A stretch of 64,000 nucleotides of DNA from positions 62,001 through 126,000 of the forward strand of contig JAIMKV010000004.1 of NCBI GenBank assembly GCA_020692205.1, written 5' to 3'. Made by a program: the position numbers and the translations under genes. The DNA is from Myxosarcina sp. GA_180221_E-2-1-MAG-40_15 (lineage in GTDB: Bacteria > Cyanobacteriota > Cyanobacteriia > Cyanobacteriales > Xenococcaceae). The notes below the pieces were generated by a model that was not told the origin of the DNA, did no database searches, and was given only the letters and a program-made list of their open reading frames with translations. Shown piece after piece: positions 45,126-55,034 of this stretch (position 1 is the stretch's first letter; each line of letters opens with the position of its first letter).

Positions 45126-45454
45126 GATTGTGGTTTTTTTTACCTATCAAAGACTACGATTTGTACGATTTATTGGTCTGTTAAATATCTTATTTCAATG
45201 TTTTTCATACTGCATCTTCCCTCAGTTATAAATCTGTAGCTAGAGTTGCGCCGTATAACTTAATACTTTTTTAATCTTTATTAAGATATTATAAAAGTGA
45301 ATTAAATAATTCGATTTATTAGCTAAAAAAATCAAGATAAACAATAACTAAAAAGCACTAAGCTGCTTCGTAAGCTGCTTTTGTCTAAATTAAGCCTAGT
45401 TTTAAATCAAAAACCAATGGTTTAGCAATAATCAAAATATAATTATTATTATAA
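45126..45454. other. 329-base AT-rich spacer
   Basis: No gene is seen. AGCTGCTTCGTAAGCTGCTT near 45360-45380 is a small direct repeat of AGCTGCTT. It carries the GT4 promoter region. Confidence 0.45.
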
Positions 45455-45892
45455 CTACTGCTCTATTAATCCTGTAGATCCAAACCCTTGGCTATTCCTT
45501 GAGGTGCGATCTAATTTGTCTACTACTGTTATTTTAGTCTGGATAATTGAAGCGACTACCATTTGAGCAACTTTCATTCCTGGAACAACTTGAAATAATT
45601 TTTTCCCATGATTAATTAAAATAATCCCAATTTCACCTCTGTACCCAGCATCAATTGTGCCAGGAGAATTTAAGACAGTAACTGAATATTTCAAGGCTAG
45701 TCCGCTACGGGGTCGTATTTGTGCTTCTATACCAGTAGGGAGAGCGATCGCAATACCAGTATTAATTAACTGAGTCTCGCCTGGTAAAATCTCTTGTTCT
45801 TCAATAGCAAACAAGTCTAGTCCTGCATCTCCAGCATGAGCGTAGTGAGGAATAATCGCAGCTTGATTGAGTTTTAAAATTTTGATTTCCAT
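45455..45892 (-). CDS. dut: dUTP diphosphatase (dUTPase)
   Basis: Hydrolyses dUTP to dUMP, keeping uracil out of DNA. I use the ATG at 45892 (145 aa, starting MEIKILKL), which matches the usual length; the frame is open to 45964 but that would overlap the divergent gene. Trimeric dUTPase motifs in order: [43 protein letters not shown] and the C-terminal [11 protein letters not shown]. All active-site residues look intact. Confidence 0.95.
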   Translation of the reverse strand: MEIKILKLNQAAIIPHYAHAGDAGLDLFAIEEQEILPGETQLINTGIAIALPTGIEAQIRPRSGLALKYSVTVLNSPGTIDAGYRGEIGIILINHGKKLFQVVPGMKVAQMVVASIIQTKITVVDKLDRTSRNSQGFGSTGLIEQ

Positions 45893-45954
45893 AGTTGCGT
45901 AGTGAAAGTATTGTTTAATGATTAGAATTATTTTAAAGGAGACAGAGGAGACAA

Positions 45955-46371
45955 ATGAACGCATCAGAGAGAGCGAAAGGTTTAGATCTTGCCACTAAAA
46001 TTGCCTCTGTCGTTACTTTGTTTAAAGTACAATTTCCTGATGCTAAAGCTGACCTCAAACCCTGGAAAAACGACCCAGATACGCGTGAACTAGTCGATCC
46101 CGACTCAATTGATATCGGATTTCATTTTCCTGGCTGGAGTAGACGCTACCAAAGTAACAGTATTTTAGTGCAGATTCGTTTTTACAAAGACCCTGCCGAA
46201 GCAGAGGAAAAATTTATCGGCGTAGAAACCTGTGGTTTTAGTCATATAGGTCAGGCTTGGAAATTTTCCACCATAGAAAGTTGGCAGTGTGTCGGTCAAT
46301 GCCAACCAGCGCAGGATGCCCAAAAGCAATTAAAACTGTTTTGTCGTCAGGTATTTGAATTATTTAATTGA
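45955..46371 (+). CDS. Conserved hypothetical protein
   Basis: 138 residues, soluble, family not recognised. An N-terminal helix ([20 protein letters not shown]) is followed by [20 protein letters not shown] and an alpha/beta core with repeated aromatic residues ([40 protein letters not shown]) and three cysteines near the end. A good ribosome-binding site (GGAGACA) precedes the ATG. It abuts the convergent thioredoxin-like gene with no spacer. Confidence 0.7.
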   Translation: MNASERAKGLDLATKIASVVTLFKVQFPDAKADLKPWKNDPDTRELVDPDSIDIGFHFPGWSRRYQSNSILVQIRFYKDPAEAEEKFIGVETCGFSHIGQAWKFSTIESWQCVGQCQPAQDAQKQLKLFCRQVFELFN

Positions 46372-46713
46372 CTAATTTATCAAAATTGGCGTATTACCCA
46401 TTAGTCTTTCTAAACCAAGTCGAAGGCGATCGCGACTATCAAAGTTATCTAGCTTCTCAATCAGCTTGCCATTATGAAATAGCATGATTGTCGGTAAATT
46501 TCTTAGACGATAATAGTTAGTTAGTTTAAAATTGTCGTCAGCGTTGATTGAAACCAATTTAATTGGTTCATTGTTGTCTGACTGAAGTGTTTCCAACATG
46601 GGGTTAATTAGTCGACATAAACCACACCAGGGACTCCAAAAATGCACCAATACCGGGTGGGATGCTTCTAATACCTCGATCTGAAAATTGGCTTCATTGA
46701 CTGCGGATATCAT
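46372..46713 (-). CDS. Thioredoxin-family protein with CGLC active site
   Basis: 113 residues of thioredoxin length. The redox site is WCGLC (Trp29, Cys30, Cys33) in place of the canonical WCGPC, which shifts the redox potential in related enzymes. The cis-Pro is in RNLPTIMLFHNGK. No signal peptide, so it should act in the cytosol. It resembles the cyanobacterial atypical thioredoxins; its partners are unknown. Confidence 0.9.
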   Translation of the reverse strand: MISAVNEANFQIEVLEASHPVLVHFWSPWCGLCRLINPMLETLQSDNNEPIKLVSINADDNFKLTNYYRLRNLPTIMLFHNGKLIEKLDNFDSRDRLRLGLERLMGNTPILIN

Positions 46714-46812
46714 ATAAATATAAACGCCTTTTAATCTACTTTAGATACTTTGTGCTTATGCTACATCTAATCGGGATCATCTTAAAAGACTGTATTGAAC
46801 AATATCGCCAAT

Positions 46813-47529
46813 TCACCAGTAAATTCTCGAAGTCGCCTGCATGAGCCAAGGATGCCCCCACCAAAATAACATGACAAAAGCAGCCACCCCCAAATAAGCA
46901 GGACGAAAATATTCTTGCCACTTAATTGTTTGACGACCATCAATAATAGCTAAAAAGGGAATAATTGAGGTGCGAGCCTTAACTTTCTCGAAAGCCTCGC
47001 CATATCTTTGACTCAAGCGGAGATCGCCATGCCAGACGGCAAATAAATGATGGGCAATTAACCCCAATGATGTAACTAAAGTAAAGCTTGTTCCCAACCA
47101 GAGAGTATGAGCAATGCACCAAATCACCTGACCGACCATTTGTGGATGACGAGTAATGCGAATGATCCCTGTTTCAAATAAATATACCTGAGGTTTTTGC
47201 ACCGCAGCAATCTCTAAGAGGTTAAAAGTGGCTGGATAAAGAAAGATAAAAGATATAGCTGATAAAATCCAGACGACAGATTTAACTCCTGGCACTCCTT
47301 GCACCTGCCATAGTTGCAGCCCATCGTAACGGTGATTAAAAAAATAAATAATTAAAATAGTGGCAAAAGGAATACTGACTAAGGCAAAGATTACTCGAAA
47401 TAATCTGGCTCCAATCTTAGTTTCTGCCCAGGGGCGTAATGCAGCTAAACCACTGTGAGCAATGGCAAATCCTAACAGTAAACTCACCATGATCCAGTGG
47501 CTATTAATTGACCAGCTAACTTCTGTCAT
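46813..47529 (-). CDS. NnrU-family membrane protein, possibly 15-cis-zeta-carotene isomerase-like
   Basis: 238 residues from the ATG at 47529 (MTEVSWSIN); the frame is open to 47574 but the upstream part is charged and unlike the family. Five or six membrane segments. Family markers are FAIAHSGLAALRP, GIIRITRHPQMVGQVIWCIAHTLWLG and HHLFAVWHGDLRLSQRYGEAF. Plant Z-ISO, the heme-dependent isomerase of carotenoid synthesis, belongs to this family; conserved His are present in the candidate heme-binding regions. The assignment to Z-ISO is inference. Divergent from rbcR. Confidence 0.82.
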   Translation of the reverse strand: MTEVSWSINSHWIMVSLLLGFAIAHSGLAALRPWAETKIGARLFRVIFALVSIPFATILIIYFFNHRYDGLQLWQVQGVPGVKSVVWILSAISFIFLYPATFNLLEIAAVQKPQVYLFETGIIRITRHPQMVGQVIWCIAHTLWLGTSFTLVTSLGLIAHHLFAVWHGDLRLSQRYGEAFEKVKARTSIIPFLAIIDGRQTIKWQEYFRPAYLGVAAFVMLFWWGHPWLMQATSRIYW

Positions 47530-47718
47530 CGAAATATTAATATAGGTATTATTAATCACTTTTGATCTTAGCAATAATTAAAAGTTAATTACGCGCCCCA
47601 ATCATGATACTCTGCAAATAAAGAACACGAAAATTATTAAAGATTAAGCACTATTAATAATACGTTTAAATAACACCCCAATAACTGACTATTTTTATCA
47701 ACCCGTTAATGGAATTTT

Positions 47719-48693
47719 ATGTCTGATATTCCTTTTACACTGGATCAACTTCGGATACTTAAGGCAATTTCCACAGAAGGAAGCTTTAAGCGGGCTGCGG
47801 ACAGTCTTTATGTGTCTCAACCCGCAGTCAGCCTACAGGTACAAAATTTGGAAAAGCAGTTAAATGTACCTTTGTTTGACCGTGGCGGACGTAGAGCGCA
47901 GTTAACTGAAGCAGGGCATTTACTGTTAAGCTATGGCGAGAGAATAATCTCATTATGCCAAGAAACCTGTCGGGCGATCGAGGATTTGCAAAATCTCCAG
48001 GGTGGTACTCTAATCGTCGGCGCGTCCCAAACTACGGGAACTTATCTAATTCCTCGGATGATCGGTCTATTCCGGGAAAAATATTCTGATGTATCGGTAC
48101 AGCTGCAAGTACACTCAACACGACGTACTTCTTGGGCGGTAGCCAATGGACAGGTAGACCTGGCAATTATTGGGGGAGAAGTTCCAACAGAATTGCAGGA
48201 TGTACTCAACATTATCCCTTATGCTGATGATGAGCTAGCTTTAATCTTGCCTCCCAATCATACGTTAGCGCAGGAAAATGCAATTCAAAAAGAAGATTTG
48301 TATAAGCTAAAGTTTATTACCTTAGACTCTCAATCGACAATTCGTAAGGTAATTGATAAAGTTTTAAGTCATTATGAAATTGACCCCAAACGATTAAAAA
48401 TTGAAATGGAGCTAAACTCTATTGAGGCAATTAAAAATGCAGTGCAGTCTGGTTTAGGCGCTGCTTTTGTCTCAACTACGGCGATTGAAAAAGAGTTAGA
48501 GATGGGAATATTGCATCGAGCCAAAATCAAAGAGGTTGATGTGGGGAGGACTTTAGCAGTAATTGTTAATCCAAATCGCTATTGCTCTAAAGCAGCAGAA
48601 GCATTTAGCAGGGAAATCTTACCTAAATTTTCTACCAGAGAAGAATTTAAACACCTTGACAGTCTTTACAACAACACCGTAGAGATTAGCTAA
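47719..48693 (+). CDS. rbcR: LysR-type regulator RbcR (Ycf30)
   Basis: A LysR-family regulator of carbon-fixation genes in cyanobacteria and red-lineage plastids. 324 residues. The winged HTH is [20 protein letters not shown] (about residues 19-38) with [20 protein letters not shown]. The effector domain begins [20 protein letters not shown] and carries [20 protein letters not shown] and [19 protein letters not shown], all very close to RbcR as I remember it. Divergent from the NnrU-like gene, with about 190 bases that should carry the operator. Confidence 0.93.
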   Translation: MSDIPFTLDQLRILKAISTEGSFKRAADSLYVSQPAVSLQVQNLEKQLNVPLFDRGGRRAQLTEAGHLLLSYGERIISLCQETCRAIEDLQNLQGGTLIVGASQTTGTYLIPRMIGLFREKYSDVSVQLQVHSTRRTSWAVANGQVDLAIIGGEVPTELQDVLNIIPYADDELALILPPNHTLAQENAIQKEDLYKLKFITLDSQSTIRKVIDKVLSHYEIDPKRLKIEMELNSIEAIKNAVQSGLGAAFVSTTAIEKELEMGILHRAKIKEVDVGRTLAVIVNPNRYCSKAAEAFSREILPKFSTREEFKHLDSLYNNTVEIS

Positions 48694-48826
48694 ATATAAC
48701 TATAGACAAATAACGCTCTTGGCGATTAATTTAGTTTGGATAATAAATTAAAGATACACGTCTCGTTTTTCAGAATAGTCCGTGACTTTTGACTTTTCTT
48801 TAGTATCTAGCTGTACTAACTATTTG

Positions 48827-49108
48827 CTACTTGCCGCCGTAATAAAAAGCAATTTCTCGCTCTTTCAACGGTGTCAATTTGGCATCAAGCAACATTTGAT
48901 TTAATTCATCTTGAGCTAAATGTTTAGCACCAATACGAACAATGCGCGATCGCATGGTGTTGGTAACTCCGCTGCGCTGTCTTCCTGCCTCAAAACCCAT
49001 GACCTTGTTATATAGCTCTAGTTGAGCAGCGGGAATTGGTGAACCGTCTAAATCTATGCCTTGGGCGATCGCTTGATCTACTGCTTCTGCACCTTTTGTA
49101 TCTGCCAT
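48827..49108 (-). CDS. DUF4090-family protein
   Basis: 93 residues, cyanobacterial, function unknown. The stretches GAEAVDQAIAQGIDLDGSPI and AGRQRSGVTNTMRSRIVRIG and the ending EIAFYYGGK agree with DUF4090. A helical, basic-centred, soluble protein. Convergent with rbcR. Confidence 0.78.
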   Translation of the reverse strand: MADTKGAEAVDQAIAQGIDLDGSPIPAAQLELYNKVMGFEAGRQRSGVTNTMRSRIVRIGAKHLAQDELNQMLLDAKLTPLKEREIAFYYGGK

Positions 49109-49440
49109 GTTGCTATTTTTCTTGATAACTTGAGTGCATTTTATCAGAGTTTAAGTCGATATATGGCGAGGATTAGGGTTAACCGTATTTCAGGTAGCAG
49201 AAGGCGACTTTTAAACTACTTAGATTGCCAACTATAATTAATTCACACCATGAATTTGTTTACAAATCGAAGTAGAAGCTTACATAAAATATATTTATAC
49301 ATATAATAATAAAGAGTTATTAGAGTGAGCGATTCTAGAAGTAATTATTCTAAAATTATAGTTAATTAGTAATTTTAGGCACTATTGCTGCCTGACGGTT
49401 TGAGTTAAACATAGGAAACAGTTAAGGAAGGATTGCCATA
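49109..49440. other. 332-base spacer before the DnaJ-pentapeptide gene
   Basis: No gene is seen. AT-rich, with a strong Shine-Dalgarno sequence at its right end (49424-49432). The divergent promoters cannot be pinned down. Confidence 0.5.
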
Positions 49441-49443
49441 GTG
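49424..49443 (+). promoter_or_regulatory. Ribosome-binding site that fixes a GTG start
   Basis: AAGGAAGGA (49424-49432) lies eight bases before GTG at 49441. No nearby in-frame ATG exists, so the GTG is the start of the DnaJ-pentapeptide gene. Confidence 0.7.
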
Positions 49444-50373
49444 ATTCACAACCTAGAACAACACTATAAAGTCTTGGGATTACAACCAGGCGCATCTATT
49501 GAAGAAGTTAATCAAGCATACAAAGACTTGGTGTTTATTTGGCATCCTGACCGTGTTCCCCAAGAAAATGCCAGATTAATCAAAAAATCGGTGGAAAAAA
49601 TCCAGCAGATCAATGAAGCGCGGGATTCTTTGCGCTCATACCATCGCCAATACCAGAAAGCACCAGCGAAAAAGCAGCCTGAACCTCAATATGCTGAACG
49701 CGCAGCCTATTCGCCACCGAGTAATCATCAAGCCTATCGCCAGGAAGCTCGTTCAGGCAGTGATCGGTCATATCGCGATCGCCATGACTATCGTTCTGCT
49801 TACGCCGATACTAGCAACCGCCAGCAAACCTATAATCGAACCAATTATGAACAGACTCAGACTCGGCACTGGAATTATCGCAACTACTATTCAACGCCTA
49901 GTAATCCTGAACCAAGTTCTAAACAAGATGGCTATCGAGATTTCCGTGAATCTAGCAAAAGCTACGGTTCTAGTCGCCAAGCCGAAAGTAACTATCAAAG
50001 ACCATACTATAAAGATCTTAGAGGCGCGGATCTGAGCCACTCTAACTTCAAAGAAAGAGACTTTTCTGGTAGAGATTTATCACAGGCGAATTTATCCTAC
50101 GCTGACTTGAGTGATACTTTCTTACATAAAATTGTTTTAGAAGCAGCTAATCTTCAAGGAGCAAATTTAAAAGGTGCTAACCTGCTGCAAGCAAATCTCC
50201 GCAATGCCAATTTAAAGGGTGCCAATTTGATTGGCGCCGACTTAAGTGGTTCAGATCTCAGTGGTGCAGACTTAAGGGGGGCAAAAGTCGGCTTCAACAA
50301 CAAAATTATGGTTAAAATAACTGCCGTTAAGCTTACTGGCGCAATCCTTCCCGATGGCTCGATTCATCCCTAG
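49441..50373 (+). CDS. J-domain protein with Tyr/Arg-rich linker and pentapeptide repeats
   Basis: 310 residues from a GTG start. Residues 6-70 are a J domain with the HPD motif at 35-37, which should stimulate a DnaK ATPase. A low-complexity linker (about 75-190) rich in Y, R, S, Q, N and P follows, then pentapeptide repeats A(D/N)LXX (about 195-290: YADLSDTFLHKIVLEAANLQ, GANLKGANLLQANLRNANLK), which form a right-handed beta helix. J domain plus pentapeptide repeats is a recurring cyanobacterial layout; client unknown. It ends in a shared terminator. Confidence 0.88.
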   Translation: MIHNLEQHYKVLGLQPGASIEEVNQAYKDLVFIWHPDRVPQENARLIKKSVEKIQQINEARDSLRSYHRQYQKAPAKKQPEPQYAERAAYSPPSNHQAYRQEARSGSDRSYRDRHDYRSAYADTSNRQQTYNRTNYEQTQTRHWNYRNYYSTPSNPEPSSKQDGYRDFRESSKSYGSSRQAESNYQRPYYKDLRGADLSHSNFKERDFSGRDLSQANLSYADLSDTFLHKIVLEAANLQGANLKGANLLQANLRNANLKGANLIGADLSGSDLSGADLRGAKVGFNNKIMVKITAVKLTGAILPDGSIHP

Positions 50374-50374
50374 A

Positions 50375-50409
50375 GAAAAAGCTAATAGCTTTTGGTTATT
50401 AGCTTTTTC
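50375..50409. terminator. Bidirectional terminator
   Basis: A perfect 13-base stem, GAAAAAGCTAATA (50375-50387) with TATTAGCTTTTTC (50397-50409), lies between the convergent DnaJ-pentapeptide and ABC-2 permease genes. T-rich arms on both strands allow termination both ways. Confidence 0.7.
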
Positions 50410-50452
50410 AATTAATCAATCAAGTTGAGTCACAGATTACTCCTGACTCAAT

Positions 50453-51286
50453 TTAATCTCGTTGATGGGAAAACTGATAAGCGCCGAGCGCCGAAAAAAT
50501 GATCGCAAAGGCCAATAAAATAGGGATGGCATACCAGGGAAACTCCGCAATAGGTAAATACGCCGCCGCTCTTAGTCCAATACTAGTATAAGTAAGCGGT
50601 AAGCAATAAACCACTACTTTTAAAACAGCAGGTAAGTTAGTTGGATCGAAAAAAGTTCCCCCGAGGAAAGACATGGGAACAATTAAAAAGTTGTTATACA
50701 AACCAACGCTTTCTAAAGATTTAACCCGTAAACCGATAATCACGCCCAACCCTGCAAATACGGCGCAGTTGAGGATTAAGAGGATCAAAAACAAAGGGTT
50801 AAGAAAACTAGCAATCTTGCCCGTAAATAAAATCGCCACTAAGATTACCGAAGCAGCAGTCATCATTCCTCGTAAGATCCCCGCCAGCATTTTACCCAAG
50901 TGCAATGCCAAAGGATGAACTGGCAGTAATAGTAATTCTTCAAAAGTTTGGTTAAACAAGCGATCGCCACAGATGGAAAAGGTGGTGCCGCCAAAGCTAA
51001 TTGTCATTGAAGAAAGAGCAACCATACCAGGCAAGATAAACTGAAGATAGTTTGCTCCCGCACTAGGTTCAATGGAACGGTCAATCGTACTACCTAGTCC
51101 CAAACCAAAAGCAAAAATATAAATCAGAGGAGAAATTAATCCTGTCGCTGCTATCTGAGCTACCCTAGCTCTTAAATCTAGCCACTCACCCCAAAAGATA
51201 GTCAAGGTGTCGTCTAAAATAGTTTTGAACTTGGGCAAAAAATTATTGTTACTGTGATCACTTTCAGTCGAAGATTGCACTTTCAC
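50453..51286 (-). CDS. ABC-2 type transporter permease
   Basis: 277 residues. Six membrane helices follow a cytosolic N-terminus ending WGEWLDLRARVAQIA. The family signature is ILPGMVALSSMTISFGG, then FEELLLLPVHPLALHLGKML, VIIGLRVKSLESVGLYNNFL and SFLGGTFFDPTNLP. Such permeases export polysaccharides, lipids or drugs with a separate ATPase, absent here. Confidence 0.9.
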   Translation of the reverse strand: MKVQSSTESDHSNNNFLPKFKTILDDTLTIFWGEWLDLRARVAQIAATGLISPLIYIFAFGLGLGSTIDRSIEPSAGANYLQFILPGMVALSSMTISFGGTTFSICGDRLFNQTFEELLLLPVHPLALHLGKMLAGILRGMMTAASVILVAILFTGKIASFLNPLFLILLILNCAVFAGLGVIIGLRVKSLESVGLYNNFLIVPMSFLGGTFFDPTNLPAVLKVVVYCLPLTYTSIGLRAAAYLPIAEFPWYAIPILLAFAIIFSALGAYQFSHQRD

Positions 51287-51416
51287 CCTTTAAAACTTTT
51301 AAAATATAAATATATAAACAACTAATACTATTTAATATTTAATACTCTACCAGCGATCGGTAAAGGCATCTTTTGTTCTTACCGAAATCTCTAACCCCTA
51401 ATCCTTAAAAAATCTT

Positions 51417-51998
51417 ATGGCTCGCAGAAACCGCAACGATAATTATCGAGAGAATAGAGACCGAACCGAGCGTTATGATCCTCCGAACAGTTATCGCCCA
51501 AACCCTACTCCGCCTCAGAAAAAAAGCCCAATTGATATAGCCAAAGCGGCAATCTTGGCTAGCGTCTTTATTGTCGGCATTGTGGTTGGACTTGGTTTAA
51601 ACTTGACCACCAGTTCCAATCCCAGCACAATTGATTCCAGCTTGCAAATTGACCGTCAAGCACCCAATCCAGAACTCTGTCAGCAGTTTGGTGCCAGTGC
51701 GATCGTCACCGATATGCGAGTATTTTTGACCTTAAGTCCTTTTAGTGTCTATCTGACTCAACCCAGTATGCAGCCTGGGTGTGTTTTGCGACGAACCAAC
51801 TGGTCAATTTTGGAACAGCAAAAACTAGTAAGTTCTGAACAGGTAAGAGATTGTAAACGGCGCATGAACACTTTTGGTTTTATTGGCCCTTTGGAAGGAA
51901 AACCAAAAATCGACTGTGTTTATCAAAATGATGCTGCTGGTAATTTATTTTTGGATCGCACAGGAGTTGCGCCAACACCAGAATCGGATAATTTTTAA
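51417..51998 (+). CDS. DUF3172-family membrane protein
   Basis: 193 residues: an Arg/Asn/Pro-rich cytosolic N-terminus (1-40), one membrane helix (about 42-62), then a folded domain with four Cys (PELCQQFGASAIVTDMRVFL, SMQPGCVLRRTNWSILEQQK, VRDCKRRMNTFGFIGPLEG, KIDCVY). This agrees with DUF3172, found in cyanobacteria and plastids; function unknown. It lies 66 bases upstream of glmS and may be co-transcribed. Confidence 0.8.
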   Translation: MARRNRNDNYRENRDRTERYDPPNSYRPNPTPPQKKSPIDIAKAAILASVFIVGIVVGLGLNLTTSSNPSTIDSSLQIDRQAPNPELCQQFGASAIVTDMRVFLTLSPFSVYLTQPSMQPGCVLRRTNWSILEQQKLVSSEQVRDCKRRMNTFGFIGPLEGKPKIDCVYQNDAAGNLFLDRTGVAPTPESDNF

Positions 51999-52064
51999 CC
52001 GCGACGATTTTGATAATTTGATATACACTTAAGGCGATCGATCTAGTTTTAAAACTGATTAAAT

Positions 52065-53948
52065 ATGTGCGGAATCGTCGGTTATATTGGCACTCAAGCA
52101 GCTACAGACATTTTAATATCTGGTTTGGAAAGATTAGAATATCGAGGATACGACTCAGCAGGAGTAGCCACTGTTGAAGAGGGTCAAGTTAACTGCGTTA
52201 AAGCTAAAGGTAAGCTACTCAAGTTAAGAGAAAAGTTAGAACACGTCGTCAGTAAAGCTCAAATCGGTATCGGACATACTCGCTGGGCAACTCATGGTAA
52301 GCCAGAAGAACATAATGCCCATCCTCATCTAAATTCCGCTCGAACTCTGGCTGTAGTGCAAAATGGCATTATTGAGAACTATCTAGAGCTAAAAGAAGAA
52401 TTGATTAGTAATGGGGTTGAATTTATTTCTGAAACCGATACCGAGGTAATTCCGCATTTAATTTCTCAGTTTTTGGCTAACTCTACTTCTTTATTAGAAG
52501 CTGTACAGCAAACAATTGCCAAGCTAGAAGGGGCATTTGCGATCGCCGTTGTCAGTGCTGATCATCCTTATGAATTAATTGTTGCCCGTCAACAAGCACC
52601 TCTAGTCTTAGGGTTTGGACAGGGTGAGTTTTTCTGTGCTTCTGATATGACAGCAATTTTGCCTCATACTCGGACTATTCTTACGTTAGACAATGAAGAA
52701 ATAGCTAAACTTACGCCTCTGGGAGTAGAAATTTATAATTTTGCCGGCGATCGCGTTTCGCGTTTTCCTCGTACCCTTGACTGGAATCCTGTACAAGTAG
52801 AAAAGCAGGGTTTTCGCCACTATATGCTCAAAGAAATATATGAGCAGCCTGCGGTAGTCAGAATTTGTTTGGATAACTACCTCAATCCCAATTGGCACGC
52901 CGATGAAGATCCTGATTATAGTCCCATAAATCTTGGTTTGTCGCCAAATCTGACTGATAATTTGGAACATATTCAGATTTTAGCCTGTGGTACTAGCTGG
53001 CACGCTGCTTTGGTGGGTAAGTATTTATTAGAACAGGTAGCCGATATTCCGACTACCGTAGACTACGCTTCCGAGTTTCGCTACTCCCCCAAGCCGATAA
53101 TTGCTAACACCTTAACTGTTGGTGTAACCCAGTCGGGAGAAACCGCCGATACTATTGCCGCCTTAGAATCAGAAAGAGCGAGAAGAGCTAATTTAGAACC
53201 AAAAAGACAAGCCAAACTAATTGGGATTACTAATCGTCCAGAAAGCACCATTGCACAAATAGTCGATCGCGTAATTGATACCCATGCTGGTATCGAAATC
53301 GGCGTTGCAGCCACTAAAACCTTTATTGCTCAGGTAATGGGTTTCTATTTCTTAGCTTTAGATCTAGCTTATCGCCGTAAGACTATATCCAACAGCAAAA
53401 TCGGCGAGATAATTGCTGGGTTACGCCATATTCCTAGCCAGATCGAAACCATCCTCGATACTCAAGCAGATGCGATCGAAGAATTAGCTCACGACTTTAC
53501 TACCGAAACCGAAGACTTTATTTTTATTGGACGCGGTATTAACTTCCCCATTGCCTTAGAAGGTGCATTAAAGCTCAAAGAAATTTCTTATATCCATGCA
53601 GAAGCTTATCCCGCAGGCGAAATGAAGCATGGGCCGATCGCTTTATTAGATAATAAAGTGCCAGTCGTCGCTGTTGCCATGCCAGGAAGCGTCTATGAGA
53701 AAGTGATTTCTAATGCCCAAGAAGCCAAAGCCAGAGATGCGCGTTTAATTGGTGTTACCACTGCGATGAATGCCACCGAAGCAGCCCACACTTTTGATGA
53801 TGTCTTAACTGTACCAGAGGTAGATGAGTTGATTTCCCCTGTACTAGCAGTTATACCCCTACAGATGTTGTCGTATCATATTGCAGCAATTAAAGGGCTA
53901 GATGTCGATCAACCAAGAAATCTTGCGAAAAGCGTTACCGTTGAGTAG
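52065..53948 (+). CDS. glmS: Glutamine--fructose-6-phosphate aminotransferase (isomerizing)
   Basis: Makes glucosamine-6-phosphate from fructose-6-phosphate and glutamine, the entry to peptidoglycan and surface amino sugars. 627 residues. The class II glutaminase domain starts MCGIVGYIG with nucleophile Cys2, followed by RLEYRGYDSAGVA, HTRWATHGKP and NGIIENY. Two SIS domains follow, with ACGTSWHAALVGKYLLE, TQSGETADTIAAL, GVAATKTFIAQ and, at the C-terminus, IAAIKGLDVDQPRNLAKSVT(V)E. The GT2 gene after it is convergent. Confidence 0.96.
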   Translation: MCGIVGYIGTQAATDILISGLERLEYRGYDSAGVATVEEGQVNCVKAKGKLLKLREKLEHVVSKAQIGIGHTRWATHGKPEEHNAHPHLNSARTLAVVQNGIIENYLELKEELISNGVEFISETDTEVIPHLISQFLANSTSLLEAVQQTIAKLEGAFAIAVVSADHPYELIVARQQAPLVLGFGQGEFFCASDMTAILPHTRTILTLDNEEIAKLTPLGVEIYNFAGDRVSRFPRTLDWNPVQVEKQGFRHYMLKEIYEQPAVVRICLDNYLNPNWHADEDPDYSPINLGLSPNLTDNLEHIQILACGTSWHAALVGKYLLEQVADIPTTVDYASEFRYSPKPIIANTLTVGVTQSGETADTIAALESERARRANLEPKRQAKLIGITNRPESTIAQIVDRVIDTHAGIEIGVAATKTFIAQVMGFYFLALDLAYRRKTISNSKIGEIIAGLRHIPSQIETILDTQADAIEELAHDFTTETEDFIFIGRGINFPIALEGALKLKEISYIHAEAYPAGEMKHGPIALLDNKVPVVAVAMPGSVYEKVISNAQEAKARDARLIGVTTAMNATEAAHTFDDVLTVPEVDELISPVLAVIPLQMLSYHIAAIKGLDVDQPRNLAKSVTVE

Positions 53949-54092
53949 TAAAACCTAGATTATGGGTATTTGTGTTGATTAATCATCAAATGCGCCAAGA
54001 AGCCTACAGCTAACCTAACCGATCAATAAAAAATGCAGCTAGCGATCGCTTCTTGCTAATTTGAACAGACTCTTTCCAAAATAACGCTTAAT

Positions 54093-55034
54093 TCATGCTA
54101 TTGGTTTCTTGAAAAACTGTACAGGAATAATCAAATATAATTCCCATAAAATTAGTTTAATTAATAATCTTTGAGTGTCAATCTTAAGTAACATCTGAGG
54201 AGCTAATAAAATAGACATTTTGAGATTTTGCTTAGCACTAACTAAACTTTTGCGATGATCGGCACTAATTTTTTTGCGATACAGATCTGCACAATATAAA
54301 TACAAAATACTGTAACTTCTATTTTTTTGCAGTTTTAGCTCATCTGTTGCTGTTTGATAAACTCGATCTAGGAACAATATGCTTTCTTGCTTCAGCTGTT
54401 CAATTTTAGTAGACATAGAATTGGCAGACTGACGATAATAAATCTGGAACTTAGGAACAACTGCAAAATCAAAATTTTTGGCTAACCGCAAATAAAAATC
54501 CCAATCTGCGGTGTAGGCAAGTTCAGGATTAAAACCTGTCACTAAGTCTAAGACATCGCGATGAATCAGAATATTTGAAGCATTGGTTAAAAAGTTGGTT
54601 TGGAGAAGTTGTTGATAAATATTCCCTCGGTAAGAATAACGAGTTCCTGAAAATAAAGCTTTTCCCTGTTCATCAATATACTTAGTCCAGCTGTAAACTA
54701 CTTTAGCTTCAGGATTTTGGTACAATGCTTCAACTTGGGATGCTAACTTATCAGTACTCCATAAGTCGTCTGCATCTAAAAAAGCAATAAATTCTCCTGT
54801 AGCATGAGAAATACCACGATTTCGCGCCGTAGCTACGCCTCCATTTTCATAAACAAACAGTTGAAGACGAGGTTCGACTATATTATTGACTACTGTGATA
54901 GTATTATCTTGTGAACCATCATCAATTACAATTATCTCATAGTCAGTAAAAGTTTGTTGCTGTACTGAAGTAATAGTTTCTTCTATCGTCTTTTCGGAGT
55001 TATAAGTCGGAATAATTATTGATACTTTGGACAT
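54093..55034 (-). CDS. Family 2 glycosyltransferase
   Basis: 313 residues of GT-A type. The N-terminal catalytic half shows VSIIIPTYNSEKTIEETITS, IIVIDDGSQDNT and the metal-binding DxD-like FLDADDLW, then TADWDFYLRLAKNF. The C-terminal region (about 225-313) is basic and lacks strong membrane helices except a short one near 290-305. The substrate is unknown. It opens the accessory-looking block at 54-60 kb, though on the opposite strand. Confidence 0.9.
   Translation of the reverse strand: MSKVSIIIPTYNSEKTIEETITSVQQQTFTDYEIIVIDDGSQDNTITVVNNIVEPRLQLFVYENGGVATARNRGISHATGEFIAFLDADDLWSTDKLASQVEALYQNPEAKVVYSWTKYIDEQGKALFSGTRYSYRGNIYQQLLQTNFLTNASNILIHRDVLDLVTGFNPELAYTADWDFYLRLAKNFDFAVVPKFQIYYRQSANSMSTKIEQLKQESILFLDRVYQTATDELKLQKNRSYSILYLYCADLYRKKISADHRKSLVSAKQNLKMSILLAPQMLLKIDTQRLLIKLILWELYLIIPVQFFKKPIA

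Noticed and set aside
45893-45964. Longer N-terminus for dUTPase
   Set aside because: Would overlap the divergent gene and add 24 residues before the usual MEIKI-like start.
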